DNA of 64,000 bases from Variovorax sp. OK212 (GCF_900112425.1 NZ_FOLP01000015.1:1-64000), one strand, 5' to 3'; counted from the first letter of the stretch, positions 24,995 to 34,454 are shown. Made by a program: numbers and translations. The notes: generated by a model from the letters alone, not told the origin.

Positions 24995-26896
24995 ATGCAC
25001 CGCTCCATCGCCACCGTGTCGCTCAGCGGCACCCTTCGCCAGAAGCTCGAAGCCGTCGCCGCCGCCGGTTTCGACGGCATCGAGCTGTTCGAAGCCGACT
25101 TCATCAACTTCAAGGGCACCGCCGCCGAACTGCGCCGAATCACGGGCGACCTGGGCCTGTCGATCGACCTGTACCAGCCGTTCCGCGACTTCGAGGGCAT
25201 GCCCGAGCCGCAGTTCCGCCGCAGCCTGGACCGCGCCGAACGCAAGTTCGACCTGATGGAAGCCATGGGCGCGCCGCTGGTGCTGTGCTGCTCCAACACC
25301 TCGCCGCTCGCGGTGAACGACCCCGCGCTGGCCGCCGCGCAGCTGCACGAACTGGCCGAGCGCGCCGCGCGCCGCAACCTGCGCGTGGGCTTCGAGGCAC
25401 TGGCCTGGGGCCGCCACACCTCGCTGTACGGCCAGGCCTGGAACATCGTGAAGCAGGCAGGGCACGCGCACCTGGGGCTGATCCTCGACAGCTTCCACAC
25501 CCTCTCGCTGAAGGACGACCCGGCCGGCATCGCCGGCATTCCGGGCGACAAGATCTTCTTCCTGCAGATGGCCGACGCGCCGCTGCTGGCCATGGACGTG
25601 CTGCAGTGGGCGCGCCACCACCGCTCGTTTCCGGGGCAGGGCGACTTCGACGTCGTCGGCTTCTTCGAGCAGGTGCTGCGCGCGGGCTACACCGGGCCGC
25701 TGTCGCTCGAAATCTTCAACGACATCTTCCGCGAGACGCCGAACCGCCGCACCGCGGTGGACGCGATGCGCTCGTTGCTGTACCTGGAGAGCGAGGCGCG
25801 CGAGCGCATGGCCACGGCAAAGCCGTCGCATCCCGTGCAGCCCCTGCAGCCCCTTCGTGTGGAGCTGTTCAACCCGCCGCCGGCACCGGCGCTCTCGGGC
25901 CTGTCGTTCATCGAGTTCGCGGCCGACGAGGCCTCGGCCGCCACGCTGGCCACGCTGGTCGAGCAACTGGGCTTTCGCCGCATCGGCAAGCACCGCTCCA
26001 AGGCCGTGACGCTGTACCGCCAGGGCGACATCAACCTGATCGTGAACGCGCAGCCCGACTCCTTTGCGCGCCAGCGCTTCGAGGCGCACGGCACCTCGGT
26101 GTGCGCGCTGGGCGTGCGCTGCGACGACCCGCTCGCCGCAGTCGGCCGCGCCACCGCCATGCGCTCGCAGCGGCACGACAGCCCGGTGGGGCCGAACGAG
26201 CTGCGCGTGCCCGCCATCGTGGCGCCGGGCGGCAACCTGATTCACTTCGTGCCCGAGGCACTGGGCGCCAACGGCCTGTACGAAGCCGACTTCGTGCTCG
26301 ACGACCACGGCGCCGAGGCCGGCGACGCGGGCCTGCAGCGCATCGACCACGTGGCCCTGGGCCTGGCGCTGGACCAGCTCGACACCTGGGTGCTGTTCAC
26401 GCGCGCCGTGCTCGGCCTGGAGCCCGGCGAAAGCCTGGAGCTGGCCGACCCCTTCGGCCTCATTCGCAGCCGCGGCGTGGCCAACGCCGAGCGCAGCCTG
26501 CGCCTGGTGCTGAACGTGTCGCTGAGCCAGCGCACCCGCACCGCGCGCACGCTGAGCGTGACCGGCGGCGGCGCGGTGCACCACATCGCGCTGAGCTGCA
26601 CCGACATCTTCGACACGGCCGCCAGGCTGCGCGCCAACGGCACGCGCTTCGTGCCCATTTCGGACAACTACTACGACGACCTGGCCACGCGCATCGACCT
26701 CGCACCCGAACTGCTGGCGCGCATGCGCGAAGCGGGCGTGCTGTTCGACCGCTCGCCGGCCGGCGACTACCTGCACATCTATACCGAGAGTTTCGAGGGT
26801 GGACTGTTCTTCGAGGTCGCACAACGCGTAGGCAACTACGACGCGTACGGTGCCCTCAATGCACCGGCGCGCATGGCTTCCCAGGCGCAGGATTGA
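24995..26896 (+). CDS. quiC: 3-dehydroshikimate dehydratase fused to a 4-hydroxyphenylpyruvate dioxygenase-like domain
   Basis: 633 residues. The N-terminal half (about 1-275) is an AP-endonuclease-2/sugar-isomerase TIM barrel with metal-ligand motifs GFEALAWG, LDSFHTL, LQMADA and LEIFND. The C-terminal half has VOC/HPPD motifs RIDHVALGL, AVHHIALSC and GGLFFEVAQ, preserving the His-His-Glu iron triad. This fusion is the QuiC1-type dehydratase known from Pseudomonas. It makes protocatechuate from 3-dehydroshikimate and links the dehydrogenases upstream to the pca genes. The activity of the HPPD-like half is not established by sequence. Confidence 0.92.
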   Translation: MHRSIATVSLSGTLRQKLEAVAAAGFDGIELFEADFINFKGTAAELRRITGDLGLSIDLYQPFRDFEGMPEPQFRRSLDRAERKFDLMEAMGAPLVLCCSNTSPLAVNDPALAAAQLHELAERAARRNLRVGFEALAWGRHTSLYGQAWNIVKQAGHAHLGLILDSFHTLSLKDDPAGIAGIPGDKIFFLQMADAPLLAMDVLQWARHHRSFPGQGDFDVVGFFEQVLRAGYTGPLSLEIFNDIFRETPNRRTAVDAMRSLLYLESEARERMATAKPSHPVQPLQPLRVELFNPPPAPALSGLSFIEFAADEASAATLATLVEQLGFRRIGKHRSKAVTLYRQGDINLIVNAQPDSFARQRFEAHGTSVCALGVRCDDPLAAVGRATAMRSQRHDSPVGPNELRVPAIVAPGGNLIHFVPEALGANGLYEADFVLDDHGAEAGDAGLQRIDHVALGLALDQLDTWVLFTRAVLGLEPGESLELADPFGLIRSRGVANAERSLRLVLNVSLSQRTRTARTLSVTGGGAVHHIALSCTDIFDTAARLRANGTRFVPISDNYYDDLATRIDLAPELLARMREAGVLFDRSPAGDYLHIYTESFEGGLFFEVAQRVGNYDAYGALNAPARMASQAQD

Positions 26897-26943
26897 TCCG
26901 TTGGGTTTTCTGATTACTTACCCGTCAACACTGGAGACAACAC

Positions 26944-28353
26944 ATGGCCAACAACACAGCCCATGAGCCGCAAGGCAGGCACCAGTCGAAGAAGGCCGCG
27001 GCAAGCGGCTGGATCGGCTCGGCGCTGGAGTACTACGACTTCTTCATCTACGCCACCGCGGCGGCGCTGATCTTTCCGCAGATCTTCTTCCCCAAGGGCG
27101 ACCCCAAGACCGCCATCATCGCGTCGCTCGCGACCTACGGCGTGGGCTACGTCGCGCGCCCCATCGGCGCCTTCGTGCTCGGCCACTGGGGGGACACCCA
27201 CGGCCGCAAGCAGGTGCTGGTGCTGTGCATGTTCCTGATGGGTTTCTCCACCGTGGCCGTCGGCCTGCTGCCGACCTACGACCAGGTCGGCCTGCTGGCC
27301 CCCGCGCTGCTGGTGCTGCTGCGCCTGATCCAGGGCTTTGCGGTGGCCGGTGAAATCTCGGGCGCGAGCTCGATGATTCTCGAGCACGCCCCGTTCGGTC
27401 GCCGCGGCTTCTTCGCGAGCTTCACGCTGCAGGGCGTGCAGGCCGGCCAGATCCTGGCGGCCGCCGTGTTCCTGCCGCTGGCGCACTACATGCCCGAGGA
27501 CGCGTTCAACTCGTGGGGCTGGCGCATTCCGTTCCTGCTGAGCTTCCTGGTCATCGTGGCCGGCTACATCATTCGCCGCGAAGTCGACGAGACCCCGGCC
27601 TTCGCCGAAGTCGACCAGAAGGGCGAAACCGCCAAGGCACCGATCGTGCAGGCCTTCACCGACAGCTGGGGCGACATGCTGCGCGTGGTCTGCATGGCGC
27701 TGATGAACGTGATTCCGGTGGTGGCCACCGTGTTCGGCGCGGCCTATGCCGTGCAGGCCGCCTACGGCATCGGCTTCCAGAAAGACGTGTACCTGTGGAT
27801 CCCCGTGCTGGGCAACATCCTGGCCGTGATCGTGATCCCGTACGTGGGCAACCTGTCGGACCGCATCGGCCGCCGCCCGCCGATCATCGTGGGTGCGCTG
27901 GCATCGGGCCTGCTGTCGTTTGCCTACCTGTACGCCATCAGCATCAAGAACGTGCCGCTGGCCGTGTGCATGTCGCTGCTGATGTGGGGCATCGTGTACC
28001 AGGGCTACAACGCCACCTTCCCGAGCTTCTACCCCGAGCTGTTCCGCACCCGCAACCGCGTATCGGCCATGGCCATCTCGCAGAACGTGGGCACCACCAT
28101 CACCGCGCTGCTGCCGGCCCTGTTCGCCGCCGTGGCGCCTCCCGGCTCGACCAACGTGTGGCTCACCGTGGGCGCCATCACCTTCGCCGTGACCATCCTG
28201 GCGGCACTGGCGGCCATGACCGCACGCGAAACCTACCGCGTGCACATGAAGGACCTGGGCAAGCCCGACGCCGTGCCGGTCGACAAGCAGGAATACGACC
28301 GCCTGCGCGAGCAGACACTGGCCACCGCGCGCATGAGCAAGGCCGTGGCCTGA
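26944..28353 (+). CDS. MHS-family MFS transporter, probable shikimate/quinate uptake
   Basis: 469 residues with 12 predicted transmembrane segments. Metabolite:H+ symporter landmarks are GSALEYYDFFIYATAAAL at the N-terminus, ARPIGAFVLGHWGDTHGRK and RLIQGFAVAGEISGASS, plus YPELFRTRNRVSAMAIS. The fold fits ShiA-like symporters for shikimate, dicarboxylates or betaines. Its place at the end of the quinate/shikimate gene set argues for shikimate or quinate import, which is inference. A C-terminal cytosolic helix follows the last membrane span. Confidence 0.85.
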   Translation: MANNTAHEPQGRHQSKKAAASGWIGSALEYYDFFIYATAAALIFPQIFFPKGDPKTAIIASLATYGVGYVARPIGAFVLGHWGDTHGRKQVLVLCMFLMGFSTVAVGLLPTYDQVGLLAPALLVLLRLIQGFAVAGEISGASSMILEHAPFGRRGFFASFTLQGVQAGQILAAAVFLPLAHYMPEDAFNSWGWRIPFLLSFLVIVAGYIIRREVDETPAFAEVDQKGETAKAPIVQAFTDSWGDMLRVVCMALMNVIPVVATVFGAAYAVQAAYGIGFQKDVYLWIPVLGNILAVIVIPYVGNLSDRIGRRPPIIVGALASGLLSFAYLYAISIKNVPLAVCMSLLMWGIVYQGYNATFPSFYPELFRTRNRVSAMAISQNVGTTITALLPALFAAVAPPGSTNVWLTVGAITFAVTILAALAAMTARETYRVHMKDLGKPDAVPVDKQEYDRLREQTLATARMSKAVA

Positions 28354-28381
28354 GGCGGCGGTGAACTGAAGAGAACAGAAG

Positions 28382-28412
28382 GGTGCGAAAGGCTGAAGAC
28401 CTTTCGCGCACC
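28382..28412 (+). terminator. Hairpin after the transporter gene, possible terminator
   Basis: GGTGCGAAAGG (28382-28392) pairs with CCTTTCGCGCACC (28400-28412) with a small bulge and a 7-nt loop. There is no strong T run after it, so it may be a processing or rho-assisted stop for the quiC operon. Confidence 0.3.
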
Positions 28413-28442
28413 AAGGGTTGTGGCGCCGTGAAGAATGGCGCC

Positions 28443-29132
28443 ATGACCTCTTCTGCTTCTCCCTCGCACCTCAAGATCGACTTCGTCTCCGATGTGTCCT
28501 GCCCCTGGTGCGCCGTGGGCCTGGGCGCTCTCGAGGCGGCACTGAAGAAGGTGGCGCCCGACGTCACCGCGGAGCTGCACTTCCAGCCCTTCGAGCTGAA
28601 CCCGCAGATGCCCGCCGAAGGCCAGGACACCTTCGAGCACCTGAACCAGAAGTACGGTTCCACCCTCGAGCAACAGGCCCAGTCGCGCGAAATGATCCGC
28701 CAGCGCGGCGCCGCCGTCGGCTTCGAGTTCAGCCCCGCAGGCCGTCCCCGCGTCTACAACACCTTCAACGCCCACCGCCTGCTGCATTGGGCCGAGCTCG
28801 AAAGCCCCGCCAAGCAGGCCGCGCTGAAGAAGCTGCTGCTGAAGGCCTACTTCACCGACAGCCAGAATCCTTCGGACCCCGAGGTGCTGGTGCGCGCGGC
28901 CACCGAAGCGGGGCTCGACGCGGCCCGCGCCCGCGAGATCCTGAACAGCGACGAGTTCGCGCAGGAAACCCGCGACCGCGAGCGCATGTACACCGACGCC
29001 GGCATCCACTCGGTGCCCGCGATCATCATCAACGACCAGCACCTGATCTCCGGCGGCCAGCCCGTTGAGGTGTTCGAGCGCGCGCTGCGCCAGATTGCCG
29101 GCGCTGCACCGGCGAGCCTGTCGGTAGCCTGA
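28443..29132 (+). CDS. FrnE-like DsbA-family oxidoreductase
   Basis: 229 residues from the ATG at 28443. The thioredoxin-fold active site is DVSCPWCAVG (CPWC) near the N-terminus. The helical insert and the late SVPAIIINDQHLISGGQP segment, with cis-Pro in VPA, match the FrnE/HCCA-isomerase-like DsbA subfamily. No signal peptide is visible, so it is probably cytosolic, as for FrnE of Deinococcus. It may act in thiol redox or stress protection. It stands alone between operons. Confidence 0.88.
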   Translation: MTSSASPSHLKIDFVSDVSCPWCAVGLGALEAALKKVAPDVTAELHFQPFELNPQMPAEGQDTFEHLNQKYGSTLEQQAQSREMIRQRGAAVGFEFSPAGRPRVYNTFNAHRLLHWAELESPAKQAALKKLLLKAYFTDSQNPSDPEVLVRAATEAGLDAARAREILNSDEFAQETRDRERMYTDAGIHSVPAIIINDQHLISGGQPVEVFERALRQIAGAAPASLSVA

Positions 29133-29255
29133 CCTGGGTGGCGCACAGGCGCCGTCTTTGCGCAGCGTTACGAAAGTAAAGGGCGTCAACGGGCAAGGGG
29201 TTTCAGCGGTTGAGGTGGCATCCTCGAATTGCTGTCACCCTCAGGAGCCCCGAAG

Positions 29256-29726
29256 ATGAAGAAGAAAAGCCTCATTGCCGCGCTTGCCATCCTGGCCGCG
29301 GCTTCGCTGCCCGCGCTGGCCGACGAATACGGCAAGCATCCGTTCTATCTGCATGCCTTGTCCGACCTGCGCACCGCCGAGTGGCAGGTGGCGCACCGCC
29401 GGCCCGAAGACGGCCGCGTCTCGCGCGACGAGCAGGTGGTGGTCGACGAGATCCACGCCGCCATCGGCGACCTGCAGCATGCGGCATGGCTGGACGGCAA
29501 GCCCGTCGAATGGCGCGAGCCCACCGACGCATGGCTGCCGCGAGAAGGCCGCCTGCACGTGGCGGTCGACCTGCTGCGCAAGGTGCGCTCCGACGTGGCG
29601 CGCGAAGAAGACGACCCGCGCTCGCGCCCGTTCCAGCAGCGCGGCCTGGCGCACGTGGACGTGGCGCTGAACACCGCGCAACACGCCATCGGCGACGTGC
29701 GCCACCACGACATGCGCGGGGAGTGA
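29256..29726 (+). CDS. Hypothetical secreted protein upstream of DUF1800
   Basis: 156 residues. The ATG at 29256 (MKKKSLIAALAILAAASLPALA) is chosen: it gives a clean signal peptide and has AGGAG at 29243-29247. The mature part is helical and charged, with YLHALSDLRTAEWQVAH, DEIHAAIGDLQHAAW and RPFQQRGLAHVDVALN. It is probably a periplasmic four-helix bundle. I do not recognise a named family. Its stop overlaps the next GTG start. Confidence 0.8.
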   Translation: MKKKSLIAALAILAAASLPALADEYGKHPFYLHALSDLRTAEWQVAHRRPEDGRVSRDEQVVVDEIHAAIGDLQHAAWLDGKPVEWREPTDAWLPREGRLHVAVDLLRKVRSDVAREEDDPRSRPFQQRGLAHVDVALNTAQHAIGDVRHHDMRGE

Positions 29727-31333
29727 GCGCGGTGCCGGCCACTGCCCCGGTCTTGCCGGTGCGCCGCGCGTCGATGGCGCTCGGTGCCTGCGCGCTGGCG
29801 TTGCTCGCGGCCTGCGCCGGCATGTCTGGCGCGCCAGGCGAGCGACGACCGCTGGTGTCGGTGTCGCTGCCCTCCACGCCATTGAACGAGGCCACGCGCC
29901 TGCGCTGGCTCGACCGCGTGAGCTGGGGTGCCAACGCCAGCAGCGACGCGCAACTGTCGCAGCGCGGCCTGTCGCTGTGGATGCGCGACCAGCTCAACCC
30001 GCGTGCTGTGCCGCTGCCCCCCGCGGCGCAGGCGCAGATCGACGCCATGGCCATCTCGCGCACGCCGCTCGACCAGCTCGTGACCGCGCTCGACGCGCAA
30101 CGCAAGGCCGCCGACGCGCTGCCCGACGAAGACCAGAAGAAGGCCGCGCGCCAAGCCTACCAGCAGCAACTCAGCAACCTTGCACGCGAGGCGCAGACGC
30201 GCTTCGTGCTGCGCGCGCTGTACTCGCCCAACCAGCTGCAGGAGCAGATGACCTGGTTCTGGATGAACCACTTCAACGTCAACCTGCGCAAGGACAACAT
30301 CCGCGCGATGGTCGGCGACTACGAAGAGAACGCCATCCGCCCGCATGCGCTCGGCAAGTTCCGCGCCCTGCTCGGCGCCACGCTGCACCACCCCGCGATG
30401 CTGCGCTACCTCGACAACGCGCAGAACGCCGGCAACCGCATCAACGAAAACTACGCGCGCGAGCTGATGGAGCTGCACACCATGGGCGTGGGCAGCGGCT
30501 ATTCGCAGGCCGACGTGCAGGAGCTGGCGCGCGTGCTCACCGGCGTGGGCGTGAGCATGCAGCCGCTGGATGCACCGCCGCCCAACGTGCGCCCCGCGCT
30601 GCGTGCCGACTACGTGCGCAAGGGCCTCTTCGAGTTCAACCCGAACCGGCACGACTACGGGCCGAAGACGCTGATGGGGGAGCCCATTCGAAGCCGCGGC
30701 CTGGCCGAGGCCGACGAAGCGCTCGACCGCCTCGCGCGCGCGCCGGCCACCGCGCGCTTCGTCTCGCGCAAGCTCGCCGTGTACTTCGTCTCCGACGAGC
30801 CGCCGCAGGCACTGGTCGAGCGCATGGCCGCGGCCTTCACGCGCAGCGACGGCGACATTGCCGTCACGCTGAAGGCGCTGTTCGAGTCGCCCGAGTTCGC
30901 CGCGTCGCTGGGCCACAAGTTTCGCGACCCGGTGCACTACGTGATGGCCGGCGTGCGGCTCGCGTACGACGAGCGCGTGGTGCTCAACGTGAACCCGATG
31001 CTCAACTGGATCAACCGCATGGGCGAGCCGCTGTACGGCCACGAGACGCCCGACGGCTATCCGCTCAACGAAGCCGCATGGGCGAGCGCGGGGCAGATGA
31101 ACACGCGCTTCGAGATCGCGCGCGCCATCGGCGCGAACGGCGCGGTGCTGTTCCGCGCGGACGACAAGGCGCCGCTGGAGAAACCCGCGTTTCCGCAACT
31201 GGCCGAGTCGCACGCGGTGCGAGCGATGCAGGGCGGCCTGAGCGCGGACACGCGCGAGGCGCTGGCGCAGGCGAAGAATCCGCAGGAGTGGAATACCTTT
31301 CTGCTGGCGTCGCCGGAGCTGATGCGCCGTTGA
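29723..31333 (+). CDS. DUF1800 family lipoprotein-like protein
   Basis: 536 residues from the GTG at 29723, which overlaps the previous stop (GTGA). An N-terminal hydrophobic stretch ends ALLAACAG, a lipobox. The family pattern is clear: RLRWLDRVSWGAN, MTWFWMNHFNVN, HALGKFRALLGATLHHPAMLRYLDN, NENYARELMELHTMGV and the late TPDGYPLNEAAW. DUF1800 proteins nearly always pair with a DUF1501 protein, here the next gene. Their function is unknown, possibly export or cell-envelope related. Confidence 0.92.
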   Translation: MSAVPATAPVLPVRRASMALGACALALLAACAGMSGAPGERRPLVSVSLPSTPLNEATRLRWLDRVSWGANASSDAQLSQRGLSLWMRDQLNPRAVPLPPAAQAQIDAMAISRTPLDQLVTALDAQRKAADALPDEDQKKAARQAYQQQLSNLAREAQTRFVLRALYSPNQLQEQMTWFWMNHFNVNLRKDNIRAMVGDYEENAIRPHALGKFRALLGATLHHPAMLRYLDNAQNAGNRINENYARELMELHTMGVGSGYSQADVQELARVLTGVGVSMQPLDAPPPNVRPALRADYVRKGLFEFNPNRHDYGPKTLMGEPIRSRGLAEADEALDRLARAPATARFVSRKLAVYFVSDEPPQALVERMAAAFTRSDGDIAVTLKALFESPEFAASLGHKFRDPVHYVMAGVRLAYDERVVLNVNPMLNWINRMGEPLYGHETPDGYPLNEAAWASAGQMNTRFEIARAIGANGAVLFRADDKAPLEKPAFPQLAESHAVRAMQGGLSADTREALAQAKNPQEWNTFLLASPELMRR

Positions 31334-31339
31334 GGTTCT

Positions 31340-31925
31340 GGTTTTTTTCCTCCCCTTCCGGGGGAGGGCAGGGGTGGGGGCAAGCGGCGTTCGATGAAGC
31401 GCTGCTGTGAAGCAAGCGCCGCTTGCCCCATCCCAGCCTTCCCCCGGGAGGGGAAGGAGCAAGACAGGGAGCGCCATGGGGCGTGGTTTTTGGTTTTTCT
31501 CCCTCCCCCGCTCGGGGAGGGCAGGGGTGGGGGCAAGCGGCGGTCGATGAAGCGCTGCTGCGAAGCAAGCGCCGCTTGCCCCCATCCCAGCCTTCCCCCG
31601 GAAGGGGAAGGAGCAAGACAGGGTGCGCCATGGGGCGTGGTTTTTGGTTTTTCTCCCTCCCCTTCCGGGGGAGGGCAGGGGTGGGGGCAAGCGGCGCTCG
31701 ATAGAGCGCTGCTGCAAAAGCAAGCGCCGCTTGCCCCCATCCCAACCTTCCCCCGGAAGGGGAAGGAGCAAGGCAGGGAGCGTCATGGGGCGTGGTTCTT
31801 GGTTTTTCTCCCTCCCCTTCCGGGGGAGGGCAGGGGTGGGGGCAAGCGGCGTTCGATGAAGCACTGCTTCAAAACAAGCACCGCTTGCCCCCATCTCAAC
31901 CTTCCCTTAAAGAGGGAAGGCGCAA
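31340..31925. repeat. Four-copy tandem repeat, ~154 bp per unit, each unit a long inverted repeat
   Basis: The string CAAGCGGC starts at 31381, 31534, 31688 and 31843, giving periods of 153, 154 and 155 bp. In each unit CCTTCCGGGGGAGGG...GGGGGCAAGCGGCG pairs, over about 42 nt with few mismatches, with CGCCGCTTGCCCCC...CCCCCGGAAGGGG after a loop of about 27 nt. The array fills the 613-bp gap between the DUF1800 and DUF1501 genes. Copy 4 is the most diverged at its right end. Because of the composition, several long frames cross it; none is a gene. Confidence 0.92.
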
Positions 31926-31946
31926 GGCAGAAGAAAGGACATCGTC

Positions 31947-33158
31947 ATGCAACGCAGAGACCTCTTGAAACTCATGGCCGCAGCCCCCTTCGCAGGCGCT
32001 GCGGGCCAGCTGATGGCCGCGCCCGCGGGCGAAGGTGCCAAGCTGCTGGTCGTGTTCCTGCGCGGCGCGTACGACAGCACCAGCCTGCTCGTGCCGACCT
32101 CCAGCGACTTCTACTACGCCTCGCGTCCCAACATCGCCATCGCGCGCCCCGGCACGCCCAACGGCGCGCTGCCGCTCGACGGCAACTGGGGCCTGCACCC
32201 GGCCCTGGCGCAGAGCGTGATGCCGCTCTTCCAGCAGAAGCAGGCCGCGTTCATCGCCTTTGCCGGCACCGACGACCTCACGCGCAGCCACTTCGAGACG
32301 CAGGACTCCATCGAGCTCGGCCAGGCGCTCGACAAGCGCCGCGACTACCGCTCGGGTTTTCTCAACCGGCTGGCCGGCGTGCTCGGCGCGGGGCCCATCA
32401 CCGACGTGTCGCCCATCGCCTTCACCGACCAGTTGCCGATCTCGATGCGCGGCGACGCCAAGGCCGCCAACATGGCGCTGGCTGGCAATGCGCGCTCGGG
32501 CATCGATGCGCGGCAGAGCCAGGTCATCGCGGCCATGTACCGCAACACGGCACTGGCGCAGCCGGTGGCCGAAGGCTTCCAGGTGCGCGACGAGGTCATG
32601 CGCGCCGTGCAGGCCGAGATGGACGCGGCCAGCCGCAACGCCATGACAGCGAAAGGCTTCGAGTTGGTGGCGCGCCGCATGGCGCTGCTGATGCGCGACC
32701 GCTTCGACCTCGGCTTTGTCGATGTCGGCGGCTGGGACACGCACGTGGGGCAGGGCGCCGCAAGCGGCTACCTTGCCAACCGTTTTGAAGAACTGGGCCG
32801 CGGCGTGGCCGGCTTCGCGCAGGAGATGGGCGACGACGCATGGCGCCAGACCGTGGTGGTCGTCATCAGCGAGTTCGGCCGCACCTTCCGCGAGAACGGC
32901 AACCGCGGCACGGACCACGGGCACGGCACGGTGTACTGGGTGCTCGGTGGTGGGCTCTCCGCGCAGGTCGGCGGACGCGTGGTGGGCGAGCAGCAGGCGC
33001 TCACGCAGGCCACGCTGTTCCAGAACCGCGACTATCCGGTGCTCAACGAATACCGCGCGGTGTTCGGCGGGTTGTTCCAGCGCATGTACGGGCTGTCGGC
33101 GGGGCAGCTGGCGCGGGTGTTCGACGGCGTGGCGCCGAAGGACCTGCGGCTGGTGTGA
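31947..33158 (+). CDS. DUF1501 family protein with Tat-type leader
   Basis: 403 residues. The N-terminus MQRRDLLKLMAAAPFAGAAG is a short twin-arginine-type leader. Family motifs are LLVVFLRGAYDSTSLLVPT, the DDLTRSHFETQDSIE segment, GFVDVGGWDTH and VVVVISEFGRTFREN followed by TDHGHG. DUF1501 belongs to the alkaline-phosphatase-like fold. It partners with the DUF1800 protein upstream, here separated by the tandem repeat array. The role of the pair is unknown. Confidence 0.92.
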   Translation: MQRRDLLKLMAAAPFAGAAGQLMAAPAGEGAKLLVVFLRGAYDSTSLLVPTSSDFYYASRPNIAIARPGTPNGALPLDGNWGLHPALAQSVMPLFQQKQAAFIAFAGTDDLTRSHFETQDSIELGQALDKRRDYRSGFLNRLAGVLGAGPITDVSPIAFTDQLPISMRGDAKAANMALAGNARSGIDARQSQVIAAMYRNTALAQPVAEGFQVRDEVMRAVQAEMDAASRNAMTAKGFELVARRMALLMRDRFDLGFVDVGGWDTHVGQGAASGYLANRFEELGRGVAGFAQEMGDDAWRQTVVVVISEFGRTFRENGNRGTDHGHGTVYWVLGGGLSAQVGGRVVGEQQALTQATLFQNRDYPVLNEYRAVFGGLFQRMYGLSAGQLARVFDGVAPKDLRLV

Positions 33159-33187
33159 CAGCCCGCGTGACGCGCAGGCCCGCCGCG

Positions 33188-33406
33188 CTAGCCGAGGTCG
33201 GCGCCGCCGGCGTCGAGTGAAGGCGGGCGCGTCAGGTCTTCGTCGATGCCCATGACCTCGCTGGCGCGCTCCACGGCCTGCCAGAGCGACGCCGGCATCT
33301 TCAGGATTTCCTCGGGCGAATTGGCGCGCGCGATCCACGCGCCGATCTCATGGTGCTGCTCGGCGGTAAGCAAGTCGAGATTCAGCATCTCGTCGATGGT
33401 CTTCAT
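33188..33406 (-). CDS. Small hypothetical protein
   Basis: 72 residues, MKTIDEMLNLDLLTAEQHHE onwards. It is helical and acidic, with IGAWIARANSPEEILKMP and PASLWQAVERAS. No signal peptide or membrane segment is seen. Convergent with DUF1501, 29 bp apart. The reading frame looks protein-like, but the family is not recognised. The 259-bp gap that follows (33407-33665) shows no supported feature. Confidence 0.65.
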   Translation of the reverse strand: MKTIDEMLNLDLLTAEQHHEIGAWIARANSPEEILKMPASLWQAVERASEVMGIDEDLTRPPSLDAGGADLG

Positions 33407-33665
33407 GTGGGTTCTACGGGTTGGCTCTCTGGCGTGAATGTGCGGCCATGAATGCCTGGTTCAAGGTGAACGGCGGGGCGTGAGCCGGAGTTTGGCACGG
33501 ACCGGCCGGCAGCTCGCCGTGAGCGCGCCATGCGCGTTGAAGGGCATCAGGTCTCCTACACGATCTTGCGCAGGCGACCGGCGCTCGGGTGCGAGCCGCA
33601 GGTTCACGTTGCATCGTGTCAGCGCACCGCATCATTCAACCGCCCTGCATGCCGGAGGTACCCAC

Positions 33666-34391
33666 ATGTCCAGACTCAACGACGAATGGAAGGTCGGCAA
33701 GCACGGCCCGCTCGAAATGCTGGGCGAGGGCTTGCACACCGTGGCCGGTGAAATCGACATGCCGCTCGGCCATTTCCCGCGCCGGATGACCGTGCTCACC
33801 TTGCAGGACCGCCGGCTCGCCGTGTGGAGCGCCATTCCGCTTCGTGAGCGGGAGATGGAGCAACTCGAAGCGATGGGCCCGGTGGCGTTCCTGATCGTGC
33901 CCGGCATTGCGCACCGCCTCGACGTCAAGGCCTGGAAGCGGCGCTATCCGGCCGCGCAGGTCGTCTGCCCGCCGGGCGCGCGAGAGGCGGTGTCCGAGGC
34001 CGTGCCCGTGGATGCGACCACCGACGTGCTCGGCGACCCGAGCGTGGCGTTCCTCACCGTGCCGGGCGTCGAAGAAAAAGAAGCCGCGCTCATCGTCCGG
34101 CGCCCCGACGGCACCTCGCTGGTCGTCAACGACATCATCGCCAACGTGCGCCACCCCGACGGCTTGGGCGCGAAGGTGATGGCGCGCCTCATGGGCTTCG
34201 GTGTGAAGGAGCCGCAGATGCCGTGGGTGGGCGAGAAGATGTTCGTGAAGGACCATGCGGCGACCGCGGCAGCCATGCGCGCGTGGGCGGCCGAGCCGGG
34301 CCTGGTGCGCATCGTCGTGAGCCATGGCGATGTGATCACGGACCGGCCGCGCGAGGTGCTGGAGAGAATTGCGGGCGAAGTGGCCGACTGA
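33666..34391 (+). CDS. DUF4336-like protein (metallo-beta-lactamase-like fold without clear metal site)
   Basis: 241 residues from the ATG at 33666, with GGAGG upstream at 33655-33659. The layout is beta-rich: MLGEGLHTVAGEIDMPLGHF, MTVLTLQDRRLAVWSAIPL, FLIVPGIAHRLDVKAWKRRY and SLVVNDIIANVRHPDG. This fits DUF4336, a relative of the metallo-beta-lactamase fold lacking the HxHxDH motif. The function is unknown. It sits immediately upstream of the first structured leader RNA but on a separate promoter. Confidence 0.75.
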   Translation: MSRLNDEWKVGKHGPLEMLGEGLHTVAGEIDMPLGHFPRRMTVLTLQDRRLAVWSAIPLREREMEQLEAMGPVAFLIVPGIAHRLDVKAWKRRYPAAQVVCPPGAREAVSEAVPVDATTDVLGDPSVAFLTVPGVEEKEAALIVRRPDGTSLVVNDIIANVRHPDGLGAKVMARLMGFGVKEPQMPWVGEKMFVKDHAATAAAMRAWAAEPGLVRIVVSHGDVITDRPREVLERIAGEVAD

Positions 34392-34454
34392 CCCGCGAGA
34401 AGCGATGCGCTGGCCGACCGACGCGGCGCCGATCTGCTTTGCCCCGGCCTCGAC

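Noticed and set aside
24053-26824. Minus-strand open frame of 923 codons over pcaD and quiC
   Set aside because: Antisense to pcaD and quiC, both of which have complete catalytic motifs; the antisense translation has no domain pattern.
31340-31925. CRISPR array
   Set aside because: Units of ~154 bp are nearly identical throughout with no short repeat/unique spacer pattern, and no cas genes are near; it is a tandem hairpin repeat.
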